A DNA stretch of 64,000 nt from Dichomitus squalens LYAD-421 SS1 (taxonomy: Eukaryota; Basidiomycota; Agaricomycetes; Polyporales; Polyporaceae): NCBI RefSeq assembly GCF_000275845.1, contig NW_006766901.1, positions 260,698 through 324,697 on the forward strand. The letters are read 5' to 3'. The translations under genes were made by a program, and so were the position numbers. Numbering within the stretch: the first letter of the stretch is position 1; every line of letters starts with the position of its first letter. Shown here piece by piece: positions 24,254 to 35,020 of the stretch. Below the pieces are notes generated by a model. The model saw only the letters and a list, made by a program, of their open reading frames with translations, had not been told where the DNA came from and did not search any database.

Positions 24254-25620
24254 ATTGTTAGACAACATATAGCGCCCCCTTATGCCTCATAGGCGTCGAT
24301 CCTGTGTCGTAATCTATGTAGCTGCAATGTTGTATAGATCTAGTGTTATGCAGATGCTACTTCCGTATCCCGCAGGTTGACTATCAACTCAGCGAGAGTG
24401 ATGGGACTCCCTCCCGAGTAGGAGCGCAATCAGCCAAACGATTAATAAGCGGAGTCGTAGAGTGCCGAAGAAAATCTTGACAATGTATCAGTGAAAATCA
24501 CAGAATATGACGAACATACTAGTAGACGTCGCACAAGAAAGCATGACGACTCTCAGTAACGCAGTAGTGCCAGTGGCGCATAGGACGTTGGACGGTCTGC
24601 TCCCACCGGCTCCAAACTCAATGCCGTTGTTGACCACCAGATACGCCAAGGCAATACTCCGTCCAATGCGAAGAAGAAGCGTGCCTGGCCACGCATGAGG
24701 ACCTGGGGCTCAGGGCTCGACATCTACTCGACTTGAATCTGGAGACCTGTTCAAGGGGTCACCTGCCGGTCCCCGCGTAAAGTCTTCAGCTTCCTAGATT
24801 CCATTCCGGTTACATAGTATCTATGTACTGGTGCGATGTATTGTGTTGCTCCTTACGATACAGATGAAGGCCTTCGACTTCAGTCCACACAACGAACTTT
24901 GGCCAGAAAAAGGAACAGCGCCGGCTGATACGAGCCGTCAACATAGCGCTTCGCGCACACGTCGATGTTACCCTTGCTTGATACCGGATGAACAAGGAGC
25001 CCAGCTCCCCTGGCATAGCCGTCCAAGCCGCCTGGACCATTCTGCAGCGTACACACCAATATTTCCGGGATGCTCGATAGGCGGCTTTCGCGAGAAATCA
25101 GCTGCGTCCACGAGAGGTGTACCTGGCCTGAAGTTTCGCCTTGCAGCGCCCAGATCCCCGATCTTAGGCGCCTATCAGCCGCGGTCTACTATGAACCGGC
25201 CCGAATGGTCCTCTCGTTGATCGTGACCGCCTTCATCTGCTGCTTTGCAGGTCTTCACAGCTGGGTCAATCTCACCTTGTGAGCATCACTCACACTTGAG
25301 TGTTGGGATGTCTACTGATTAACAGGCACAGACAGGTCCAGGGGCGTTTTGATGGACAGACGTTGACTCTGCGCCGTCTCTTGGCGAGGATGTGTCTGCT
25401 CCCTCCGCGACATGGACGTCGAGTATATCAAGGAGGACGTCGCTAATAGGCATTATGCGCACAGATGAAACTCATGGAGTAATACGACTTCCGTAGCTCG
25501 GACGCCGCCCTGAGGCGGGTACCTATAAATTGCACCTACGGGCTTCGACGCAGCTCCATCACCTCCCCTCACCACCTTCTTCCACTGCGTATCATTGGAC
25601 CTTGGCTGAGGGAGGCGAAT
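24254..25620. other. Intergenic, no supported gene
   Basis: The 3' flank of the methyltransferase and the promoter side of the second hydrolase. Frames at 24507-24698 and 24831-25282 (+) have no motif that I recognise. Confidence 0.35.
25524..25529 (+). promoter_or_regulatory. TATA box of hydrolase paralogue 2
   Basis: TATAAA about 92 bp upstream of the ATG at 25621, the expected place for a regulated fungal promoter. Confidence 0.5.
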
Positions 25621-26940
25621 ATGTCTGTCCTTAACGTTTCCTCCGTCCTTCTCCTGCTCTTCTTCTATCTCTTCCCTGCAATCAGTGCCGCAGCACCCCA
25701 CCATCCCGCACCCCGGCAGTACACTACGTCCTCTCTTAATGTCGGCAACGGTACCACTCTCGCGTATTTAGATAGTGGCGCGCCTTCTTCCAGGACGTAC
25801 ACCACTATTTTTGCCATTCATGGCATGGGTTTCCAGAGTCGTAAGCCATAGCCACATAACGCCATCACGAGTACGATTTGACCTATAGTTCGTGCAGCTG
25901 TCTGGGAGAAGGTCCTCGATCTCGCGCCCGCATACAACACCCGCTTTGTTGCTATCAACAGGCGCGACTACAACGGCTCAACGCCGTACACCGCCGGCGA
26001 CCTGAACGTGCTCCAGAACGGCACCGTGTCTGAGCAGACGGCGTTCTTCCAGCAACGCGGCGAAGAGATCGCCACTTTCATCGAGCTGTTCATCAAGCAG
26101 AACGGCCTTCCTGCTCCTTCCGCAGACGGGAAGACGGGTGGTGTTGCCTTGTTAGGCTGGTCGCTTGGCAACGCGTTCGGCGTGTCTACGATCGCCAATA
26201 TACAGACCTACGCTACTTCCACCCAGCAGACGCTTGCGAAGTATCTGCGGGGATTGGTCTTGCAAGGTGTGCAAGCTCGTTAGATCTCACGTCTTGAACC
26301 CGTGTGCTAATATCATCGCTGCATCGCCTCAGAGCCTCCCTCTGTCTCCTTGGGCCTTCCTCTCCCACCCCAGTCATGGTCCCCGCAGATCGACACGAGC
26401 ATCCCAGCTGCGGACCGTCAGCCCGGCTTCGTGCAATGGATCACTGCCTACTTCCAGCATGGAGACCTTTCGACGCGCGACGTCAACGTCCTCGAATACG
26501 TCTTGCCGAGCATCACGCACGTTCCGAGCGTGTTTTCGTTTACAACAGATCAGCTCGCTGGAGTTACGAACCTTGCTGCCGCGAGTGGCAGTGATACCTT
26601 CATCGTCGGCTATAACCAGGCTGCGCTCCTCCCAACATACCGGAAGGCCTTGTTCAACAAGACAGTCCGCGCCGCCATCCCACTCCTGAATGTGCTCGAG
26701 TTCACCGGCGATATCACTGCCAACTTCGGTATCGTCGCGCTCTGGCAGATCCAGGATGACGATGCTGCGGCTGGCGGCGGCTTTGTGAAGACGGAGATCC
26801 TCAAAGGGACGAACCATTTCGTGAGTGTTGCGCTCTGACACCGCTGCCTGAATACCGTCATGACTAATGCGTGACATTCGCAGGTTCACTGGGATCAACC
26901 TGCACTCGCGTTGAGTACCTACCTGAGTGTCTTCGATTGA
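25621..26940 (+). CDS. Secreted alpha/beta-hydrolase (paralogue 2)
   Basis: Four exons. Residues 1-24 (MSVLNVSSVLLLLFFYLFPA then ISAAAP) are a clear signal peptide. The mature part repeats the architecture of the gene at 17774: TTLAYLDSGAPS, TIFAIHGMGF, RFVAINRRDYNGST, nucleophile elbow GWSLG in VALLGWSLGNAFGV, WITAYFQHGDLSTRD, LEFTGDITANFG with the probable acid, QDDDAAAGGGFV, and GTNHF before the last intron for the His. It ends LSTYLSVFD. Several Asn-x-Ser/Thr sites fit a secreted protein. The two genes are obviously duplicates that now differ in targeting. Function is unknown beyond hydrolysis; a role outside the cell or in the secretory pathway is inferred from the signal peptide. Confidence 0.87.
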
Positions 26941-27735
26941 ATAGGCTTGTAGGCCCTGCACGTCGGATCAGTGTACCTCTGCTTAAATCGTCGTTATAGC
27001 TCTTTGCATCATACTAATTAGTAAGTCTGCATCTAAGCAGACGGCTTTCCCTTCCATTCCTTATGCACCCTAATTACATGTGCGGCGAACTAGACGGTAC
27101 ACATGACTGATAGTTGTGGTCTATGACCCTGTCTGTCGATATAATGTGAACGGTCGTCTCCACCTCCCGTATCTTGTGACACTACCTGGGACTGGCTTGC
27201 TTCTAATAGGCATAGAGTTCTACTGGATCGACACCGACGTAGCTATCTCTGTCACTCAACAGCACCCTCTTGGTTCGAACTGCGAAGCTACTAAGCACAG
27301 CGTGATGTTGAGCATAAGGTGACCCTGAATCTCGTTAGACTAGCTGTTGCGACGACGGCGACCTCGGGTACAACAGATCGCAGCACAAAATGCAGCGTTA
27401 TCATACTTGTGTCTCTCCACTCATGGCAGTACTCGGTGATGAAGTTGTCATCAGCCTTGCTTGCTCAGGACACGCATCTGATGCTACGGTTGCTGAGCAG
27501 GTCAGCTTGAACTTATGATGCGTACTATTCGATGCACATCTTTTGGTTTTGATAAACAACTCTCAATGACGTTGGGGGTTGCGGGAGTCGTTGGGCGACG
27601 TCGAGGCATGTGTCGAGGCACCAGCGCTTGACCGATCCCGGGACCGAAACCATCAGCAGGGTCCGAACCACATGGGAGATACCGACAAGTTGGTACAAAG
27701 TCGATGATCTTCTGTCGTCGCAATCTCCCGCGCCT
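26941..27735. other. Intergenic, no supported gene
   Basis: The 3' flank of the hydrolase up to the TIR element. Nothing recognised. Confidence 0.4.
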
Positions 27736-28183
27736 TACTAGTGTGACCCCAGAAGCGACGGCCCAGAATGTATTTCGTGCATATCTCCATCGCATCTTCC
27801 CCCATAAATCTCAAATTTGGCACACTTGATCTGTATCGTAGACAGTATATACCCGTAAAATATGAAGGCAATCGGTGGAATTTTGCTTCGAGCATCGTGG
27901 CATTACACGTCTGACCCCAGAAACGACGGAAAGGCGCCCACAGATTGTCACCAATGGTCACGGTGCCGAAGACTGCCGATTTAAACACCGCCATTATCAG
28001 TCGTTTGATAACGACGTTGGCGGAGGGAACACTAGTCGAGGCGCTCATAATCAAAGTCAGCCTTATCTCGGTCAGTGGCTGAATGTCACGCTCGAGAGAC
28101 CCCCTTCCCATTCCTCAGGTACCGCAATCCGTAATCCTTCGAAAACTGAATAATCATACTCAGTGCACATGTTAGAAATAATT
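27694..28183 (+). repeat. 490-bp direct repeat, left copy
   Basis: As far as I can read, it is identical base for base to 28452-28941. It begins TACAAAGTCGATGATCTTCT and ends TTAGAAATAATT at the gap edge. Perfect identity next to a gap suggests that two overlapping contig ends were scaffolded instead of merged; a true recent tandem duplication is possible. Confidence 0.85.
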
Positions 28184-28451
28184 NNNNNNNNNNNNNNNNN
28201 NNNNNNNNNNNNNNNNNNNNNNNNNNNNNNNNNNNNNNNNNNNNNNNNNNNNNNNNNNNNNNNNNNNNNNNNNNNNNNNNNNNNNNNNNNNNNNNNNNNN
28301 NNNNNNNNNNNNNNNNNNNNNNNNNNNNNNNNNNNNNNNNNNNNNNNNNNNNNNNNNNNNNNNNNNNNNNNNNNNNNNNNNNNNNNNNNNNNNNNNNNNN
28401 NNNNNNNNNNNNNNNNNNNNNNNNNNNNNNNNNNNNNNNNNNNNNNNNNNN
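28184..28451. other. Assembly gap (268 N)
   Basis: An uninterrupted run of N. It lies inside the TIR element between two identical 490-bp segments; see those entries. Confidence 0.99.
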
Positions 28452-28941
28452 TACAAAGTCGATGATCTTCTGTCGTCGCAATCTCCCGCGCCTTACTAGT
28501 GTGACCCCAGAAGCGACGGCCCAGAATGTATTTCGTGCATATCTCCATCGCATCTTCCCCCATAAATCTCAAATTTGGCACACTTGATCTGTATCGTAGA
28601 CAGTATATACCCGTAAAATATGAAGGCAATCGGTGGAATTTTGCTTCGAGCATCGTGGCATTACACGTCTGACCCCAGAAACGACGGAAAGGCGCCCACA
28701 GATTGTCACCAATGGTCACGGTGCCGAAGACTGCCGATTTAAACACCGCCATTATCAGTCGTTTGATAACGACGTTGGCGGAGGGAACACTAGTCGAGGC
28801 GCTCATAATCAAAGTCAGCCTTATCTCGGTCAGTGGCTGAATGTCACGCTCGAGAGACCCCCTTCCCATTCCTCAGGTACCGCAATCCGTAATCCTTCGA
28901 AAACTGAATAATCATACTCAGTGCACATGTTAGAAATAATT
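28452..28941 (+). repeat. 490-bp direct repeat, right copy
   Basis: The second, identical copy of 27694-28183. It starts directly at the right edge of the gap and runs on into the unique right part of the TIR element. Confidence 0.85.
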
Positions 28942-29428
28942 CCTAGAGTTACAAGAAGATCGGCCATGCCGATCTCTTTGTGGCAATTCAACAAGGTTAG
29001 TAAACCCCTGGAACCCTACTCAGATTGACTTGTATCGGGAGCGAATTTCTCCCGATTTCCTTCGTTCTTTGTGGAAGTAATAGTTCAGAAGCACATAGTC
29101 TCATGTGTAACATTTGTACATTTATTGACAGGGAAATGCGAGACCTGGAGGCGTGTCAGTCGCTTCTGGGGTCAGGCGCTTAATGCGTCGCTTCTGGGGT
29201 CGCACTAGTAGAGCCGCATCTTGGGGTCGGCGTCTTTGGCGTCTGTGCAATCTCGTCAGCTCCCGTCATGGTTGCGCACAGCCTTCTCTTGCCCATCGAG
29301 CAGCTATTATCACGCGCAGAAGTCTCACTTGATCCGGTGATGGCGGATGCATGTCCTTTGAAGAAAATGAATTGCCCGCTTAGCGGGGCCTCACCCTCGC
29401 CTGGGTGGACCCGGGTTGAATCTTCAAC

Positions 29429-32187
29429 ATGCTCGCAGTTACGAGGTCACTCCTCCCAAGCCTGCTGGCGATCGTCGCAGCTCCTGGGGTGCGGTCTATA
29501 GCATGTCCTGTACCCGCCACTCCTAGCCCATCTTCCTTCGCTGCTACCGCCTTCGATTACATTGTGATCGGTGAGTCTTGGCGGGCACCCCGGCGTCGAA
29601 TTCTTGCTGACATGATACCATACAGGCGGCGGCACCGCTGGGACTGCGTTGTCTGCTAGGTAGGACATACTCATTCTACTATCGTTGTGTTAGCGTTCTC
29701 AACTTGACTCCTAGGCTTGCAGAGAACCCGTCTGCCGTCGTTGGGGTCATTGAGGCAGGGATATTACACTTGAATGACCCCATCCTCGACGTTCCCGGTC
29801 AGTACTCGATAATCTTCAGGTTTGTATCTCACTCACAGCAGCTTAGCATCCTCCGGTGTTGGCAATAAGACCTACGATTGGGACTTCGTCTCGACTCCAC
29901 AGGTGAATGCCGGCGGGCGGAACCTGTCTCTCTCAAGGTACGTCACTGCGCAAGCACGCCGAGCGTAATATCCAACATCTATATTAGGGGCAAACTACTT
30001 GGAGGATCGAGTGGAATCAATGGGCTTGCGTGGGATCGGGCATCCGCAACGGAGTATGACGCGTGGGCAACCATCGCTGGTGACAAGAGCTGGAGTTGGT
30101 CCGGTCTGCTTCCGTTTCTGCAGAAGGCGGAGAATTTCTCCAAGACGCCTGCCGACCCGTTTCCGGGAATCACCCCTGCGGAAGCCGCCGAGGTTGAGGC
30201 AGACCTCCCCCACGTAGACGGCTTCTCTGGGCCTATCGTCGTAGGTCATCTGCAGTCGTTTCCAAGGGGAGCTGCACATTCAAGCTGTTCTTGCCAGGCT
30301 TCGCTCAATTCGCTTTATTTCGACACGGTTACGAACGTGACTGTGACGCTCAACAACCTTGGCATTGAGACCAACGCCGAGCCTGTACGTCTTCTACTAC
30401 CGAAGTGTTATGAGAAGTCTGACGAGCTTGTCTTGAGCAGCAAGGTGGCAACACCACCGGAGTCTCGAACATTCGTCTTAGTCTGTACCGTACACAGGGT
30501 GTCCGCTCGTATGCCGCCACTGCGTACTACTGCTCGCACGCCAGTAAACCTAATTATCATGTCCTTACCGGCGCCCAGGTACCCCCAGTTATGTGCTCAT
30601 TCATCTCGGTACCGGATCTGATCGTCGGTCCTATAGGCCACGAAGATCATCTTCTCGAAGACACGATATGGGCTTATCGCCACTCGAGTCCAGTTCATCT
30701 CTGACGGACAGCAGTACACTGCACACGCTTCGAAGGAGATCGTTCTGTCCGCCGGGACGATCCAAACTCCACAGCTTCTCGAGCTTTCAGGTAAGATGTC
30801 GTCATATCCTACTTGATAGACTTGAACTGACTTCGACACTAGGGATTGGGAATTCCACCATACTGAAGAGCAAGAACATTACGCCGCTCATCGATCTCCC
30901 TGGAGTTGGAGAATCATTCCAGGAGCACTTTTTCGCCGCGGCGCAGTGGCAGCTCCGGCCTGGTGTACAAACGTTCGGTATGTACGTCACAGCTCGGAGC
31001 CGAGACGCTGCCTGACAGTGGCTGTCAGATAGTCTTCGTAATAATGCGACATTTGCTGCTGAGCAACAAGCGCAATAGTAAGTATCCTGCAGACTGTATC
31101 GTGCGGCATTTCCTTATGCGGTACCTATAGCGCTGCCAACCACACCGGACTTCTCGCAGCAACCGACTCCCTGACGGCTTTCCTCACTCTGCAGGACATC
31201 GTCTCTCAAGATAGATTGCAGGAACTCCTCAGTATCTTTGACCAGGAGGCAAGTGCGCCGGGTCTTTCGGGTCTACAACAGCAGCAGTACGCGCTGCAGA
31301 GGGAGTGGTTCGCACAGGGCAACGTTCCCGCCGTCGAGCTTATCCTGTGGAGTAAAGGGCTCATCAATGTCGAGCAAGGAGAGAGCTATGCGGTCATACT
31401 TGGCGGTCTCATGGTACGTGTTTTCTTTTTCGCCCACCGGACTGCCTCTCAAAGGCTTCCACAGCATCCTGTGAGTCGTGGTAGCACAGTAAGTCAACTC
31501 TACTACAACCTGACAATACGACAACAATACTGAGTGCGCCATTAAGCACATTGCTTCCTGCGATCCGCTCGCTTCTCCCGCCATCGACCCGAAGTACCTG
31601 AGTCAAAACTTCGATACCGAGGTGCTCTTGGACGTCCTCAAGTTCCTGCAGAAGCTTGGACAGAGCGCTCCTTTCTCTGATTTGGTGACCGTTCAGACGA
31701 ACCCTGATCCCACGGCGCAAACAGACGACGAACTCCTTGCGTGAGTACCGTTCTCGCATGACGACATCGCGCTCCTAGCCGCTTCGTCTGATGTCCTTCT
31801 CTCAGATACATCCGCGCGAGCTCCGCTGGTGGAGACCATCTAGTTGGCACGGCTGCCCTGGCTCCACAAGCTTCTGGAGGTATGTATTGCACTCAATGCA
31901 TCTCGGGGCACTCCGCCGACTAAGCATTGACAGGTGTTGTGGACGGCTCGCTCAAGGTGTACGGCACGACGAACCTCCGTATCGTCGACGCCAGTGTCTT
32001 CCCTATCCAGATCGGGGCTCACAGTCAGGCTACTGTCTATGCCATCGCGGAAAAGGTAAAGTTTTGTCTGCTGAAGACGATGTGACCGCCGCTCACTGTG
32101 CGTGATCAGGCTGCACAGCTCATCGCGGCGGCAGAGAATGCAGACCAGTTTGTCTCGCACCCGCCCCACCCTCGTTCACCCCATTGA
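29429..32187 (+). CDS. GMC oxidoreductase (aryl-alcohol/glucose oxidase-type flavoenzyme)
   Basis: A multi-exon gene with signal peptide MLAVTRSLLPSLLAIVAAPG. The FAD-binding start is split by an intron: DYIVIG joined to GGTAGTALSARLAENPS, with the ribose-binding VIEAG after it. GKLLGGSSGINGLAW is GMC signature 1, and SAGTIQTPQLLELSGIGNS, joined across an intron, is signature 2. The C-terminal active-site region has DHLVGTAALAP (first catalytic His), then VYGTTNLRIVDASVFP and IGAHSQATVYAIAEKAA (second His). The exon GGNTTGVSNIRLSLY is recovered only by splicing at 30386-30454, after which the frame is intact to the TGA at 32185-32187. It uses FAD to oxidise an alcohol or sugar, usually giving H2O2 outside the cell. 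The substrate cannot be told from sequence. The TIR element ends 220 bp upstream of its ATG. Confidence 0.87.
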
Positions 32188-33090
32188 GAAGCAAGACCGG
32201 TGTCCATTCTAGCTAACTTATTCACGTTCGTGCCATCGCCGTTCTTTTTTGTGATCAATTTCATTTTCCGGCACGACTGCTATGTAGCGCATTTATAATT
32301 ATTTTTACCCTGTACTCCCATTAGTAGTAATACCCACGTCTGATCCGTGGGTATAATCACGTTCTTTGGCTGCCACATGCACGCGCCGTGAGAGAAAGCT
32401 CGTTCCCCGAGGCTCCTGATCTGCCTTCATGATCACCGTCATCTTTCTTTCTGCGGGTTGAATCCCCCGGTCAACAAGCCTCCGCATGGCTAACCGCCCT
32501 CACTACCTTTGTGCAACGTCCATGTCTGCGTTTCTTCGCGCACCTACTGACGGGTGCCCCGTACGTAGACAGACTTGTCCCCGCGGCAAGGGCGTAAGAT
32601 CCGTGATACATAAATACGCTCAAGGGAGGCAGAAGCATGTTATCAAAAGGGTACGCAGGATGGGTGCCTGATGAATTATGCGCGGATCATCCGCGCGGCT
32701 TTACAGTGGTGCCTCAGCAATCCGTCGGGGCGGTCGCAATGATTATCATCAGTTCGTGCAGGATGATTCTGACGTCCAGCCACAATTGTCGATCTCGCAG
32801 GGTCCCTTCCTCGAGGTTCTCCATCCCTACCGCCCTTCACAGCACGCAAAGTCGTAAGGCCATCTCTAGTTGATGTGATCTGTATGGCCGGTTGTGGGTG
32901 CCTACATCCTGTGTTTTGCTAGTGCACACCGCGAGATATGTTTTCGAGGCACTCTCGGATCCCTGCCCTTCTAAACCGTTCGAAAGCAACTGACACTGTG
33001 TATCCCTCCTCCAGCATGTTTCCCTCGCTCATTACAGCCTCACACCCTCGAGTCTCTCCCCCACCCTCTAGACCACCTCTGTCGCGCGTT
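32188..33090. other. Intergenic, promoter side of the UbiA gene
   Basis: The 3' flank of the GMC gene and 5' flank of the UbiA-family gene. The open frame from 32938 reads into the UbiA gene, so a longer N terminus is possible. No other feature was seen. Confidence 0.4.
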
Positions 33091-34144
33091 ATGTCGGGAC
33101 TTATGACGATAATACGCTCCTGTAGATATCACGCGCGAACAGCAATGCTCTTTACGGTATCCGATCTGAAGACCATTCTACTCCCCGTAGTGCGTCCTCC
33201 AACCTTGTATAGAGTATCCGTACTCAATTGAGATTCTGCTCCAGTCAGCCTTCGCATGCGCGACAGCCCCTATCCACTCCTTCGACCGGCTCCTCCACGC
33301 CCTCATTTGGATTTGGATCCACCAATTAATGTGCAACGTCTCCAACCAGGCCCGGACGCGCCTGGAGGATGCCATCAACAAACCATGGCGTCCGCTCCCT
33401 TCGGGACGCATTAGCGAACCTCAAGCCCTTGTGCTTCGCTGGGTGACAGTCGGCGCCGCATTCAGCTGCTCTGCCATACATGGCGGCGATCTCATGCTCA
33501 CCACTTTCTGTCTCTTTCTCACCACATTCGCATACGACGAGCTCGGTCTTGCCGGGCATCATATCGCCAAAAGTGTTTGCAACATTGGCGGCTACACCAC
33601 GTTTGAAATTGGGGCGACGAAGCTAATGGGTACGTGCGGCCGTTTCTGCGAATACGCCTTCTACTAACATGTGCTGCGGTCGGCTACTTGTCCAGGAGCA
33701 ACGCACGATCTAGACAACGTATCAGTCACCGCAGTGTGCATCAGCGGCGCTCTGATCTTCACCACTATCCAGGCTCAGGATTTTGCTGACGTTGAAGGCG
33801 ATGCTATTTTGGGACGCAAGACGTTCCCTATCTACGCCCCAGAGCTATGCCGTATTGCGACAGTCATCGCAATGAGCGTATGGTCTCTGTTCCTAGTCTC
33901 GTTCTGGGGCATTGGAACTGTGTCAGGGGCCACATTTGTCGTCTTCGGGAGCTTCGTCGGAAGCCGGTATTACTTCCTCCGGAGACCCGACGACGACAAA
34001 TTGTCCTACCTCCTATACAACGTAAGGAAGATCTCCACTATTCACCTTGATGGCACCACTGATACTGAGCGCCGAACCCAGATTTGGTTAACCATGGTGC
34101 ATATCATGCCGAACCATGCGCGCACGCAGTTGTTCGCATACTAG
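33091..34144 (+). CDS. UbiA-family membrane prenyltransferase / terpene cyclase-like enzyme
   Basis: Four exons close in phase to 290 residues: 33091-33189, 33245-33629, 33696-34021 and 34082-34144. It begins MSGLMTIIRSCRYHARTAML, with the family motif FTVSDLKTILLPV. The first polar site is CNVSNQARTRLEDAINKPWR (N..ED then NKPWRPLPSGR), and the second acidic site is QAQDFADVEGDAILGRKTFP (DxxDxxGD). Multiple hydrophobic helices follow, ending in LSYLLYNIWLTMVHIMP. These paired acidic sites bind Mg-diphosphate in UbiA enzymes. In fungi the family includes aromatic prenyltransferases and the membrane-bound sesquiterpene cyclase Fma-TC of the fumagillin pathway. It probably acts in an internal membrane on a prenyl diphosphate. 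Whether it prenylates an acceptor or cyclises farnesyl diphosphate is undecided. An upstream Met at 33016 is an alternative start. Confidence 0.83.
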
Positions 34145-35020
34145 ATTGATATCTTTCGTGATGGACATCTCCTGTACCATATGCCTATTTCGTTGTGTAT
34201 AATTCTTAGACATCCCGATAGAATGCTCCATCCCGACGGTCGTCGCTGACCGTTGTGCTTCACGCCCACTGGTCTGCATTCCATGCGTGCTAAGAATGGG
34301 TCGCGATCGTACCTATGTAACATAATCATTGTCAGCGAAGGAGCTCACGCCTCAGGCCCAGCAGTCATCTTAATGCAAAGATTTTGATTTGGTGAATTAT
34401 TCCAGCGCCAAGCCTATGTAAACTTGTCATTACAGACGATTCTGTGTTATTCTCTTTCTGATTAAGATTTATTTATACGTATTCTGTTTCTCGTCAAGGA
34501 AGAAACGCCGCACAAATAGACGTCCCGCCCCGGGAGCATTCTCTTCCAAGCCCGAAGCAGTTGCCTAGCTACGATTTCACACCAGGGTCTTAGTGAAGAA
34601 TGATAGGTACATTCTCTGAGTTCTCGTAATGCTCACATCTGAAATCCAGAGGCACTGGATGACCTGCTTTGGTCGTACTTTCTACAGAGAACACATCATG
34701 AACTTGACCTGCGCCAGCCGGGGATTCGGATGCTGAGCGCCTTGAGAGGCGTTAACTTCGGCCCCGAAAGAAGGGATCCGAAGTTACCGCCACCATCAAA
34801 CATACGTTTTCACGCCGATGATCTATGTTGCTGGGACTGGGAGCAAGCGCTGAGGTACAGCCCACGATCAACTTCAGCTTGACTGAGAAAACATGGAGGC
34901 CGTCATCACGCTATCACGGTGACGCAGCGATACCTCGTGCTACGTTGGAGTCTCTACTTGAATAAGTTGCCAGCCCTTTCCCGTCGCGATTTCATCTTCG
35001 TGACTGGTCGCGTCGCAACC
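34145..35020. other. Intergenic, promoter of the second P450
   Basis: An AT-richer stretch between the UbiA gene and the P450. No gene recognised. Confidence 0.4.

Larger units (their letters stand above)
27738..29208 (-). mobile_element. Non-autonomous TIR DNA element, copy B (with internal assembly duplication)
   Basis: This is the same family as 10456-11138 in the opposite orientation. The left end starts CTAGTGTGACCCCAGAAGC and the right end is the complement of CTAGTGCGACCCCAGAAGC. TA flanks both sides (27736-27737, 29209-29210). The right end carries an extra nested TIR unit of about 28 bp. Between the ends, 490 bp are present twice around a run of N; removing one repeat unit plus the gap (758 bp) leaves 713 bp, close to the 683 bp of copy A. 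An open frame of 152 codons reading leftwards through it (27653-28111) shows no transposase motif and is probably fortuitous. Confidence 0.7.

Noticed and set aside
27653..28111. 152-codon frame inside the TIR element (contains two RRFWG(Q/H)T phrases)
   Set aside because: The repeated phrase arises from translating the TIR-like CTTCTGGGGTCA motif; the homologous copy at 10456 does not keep the frame open.
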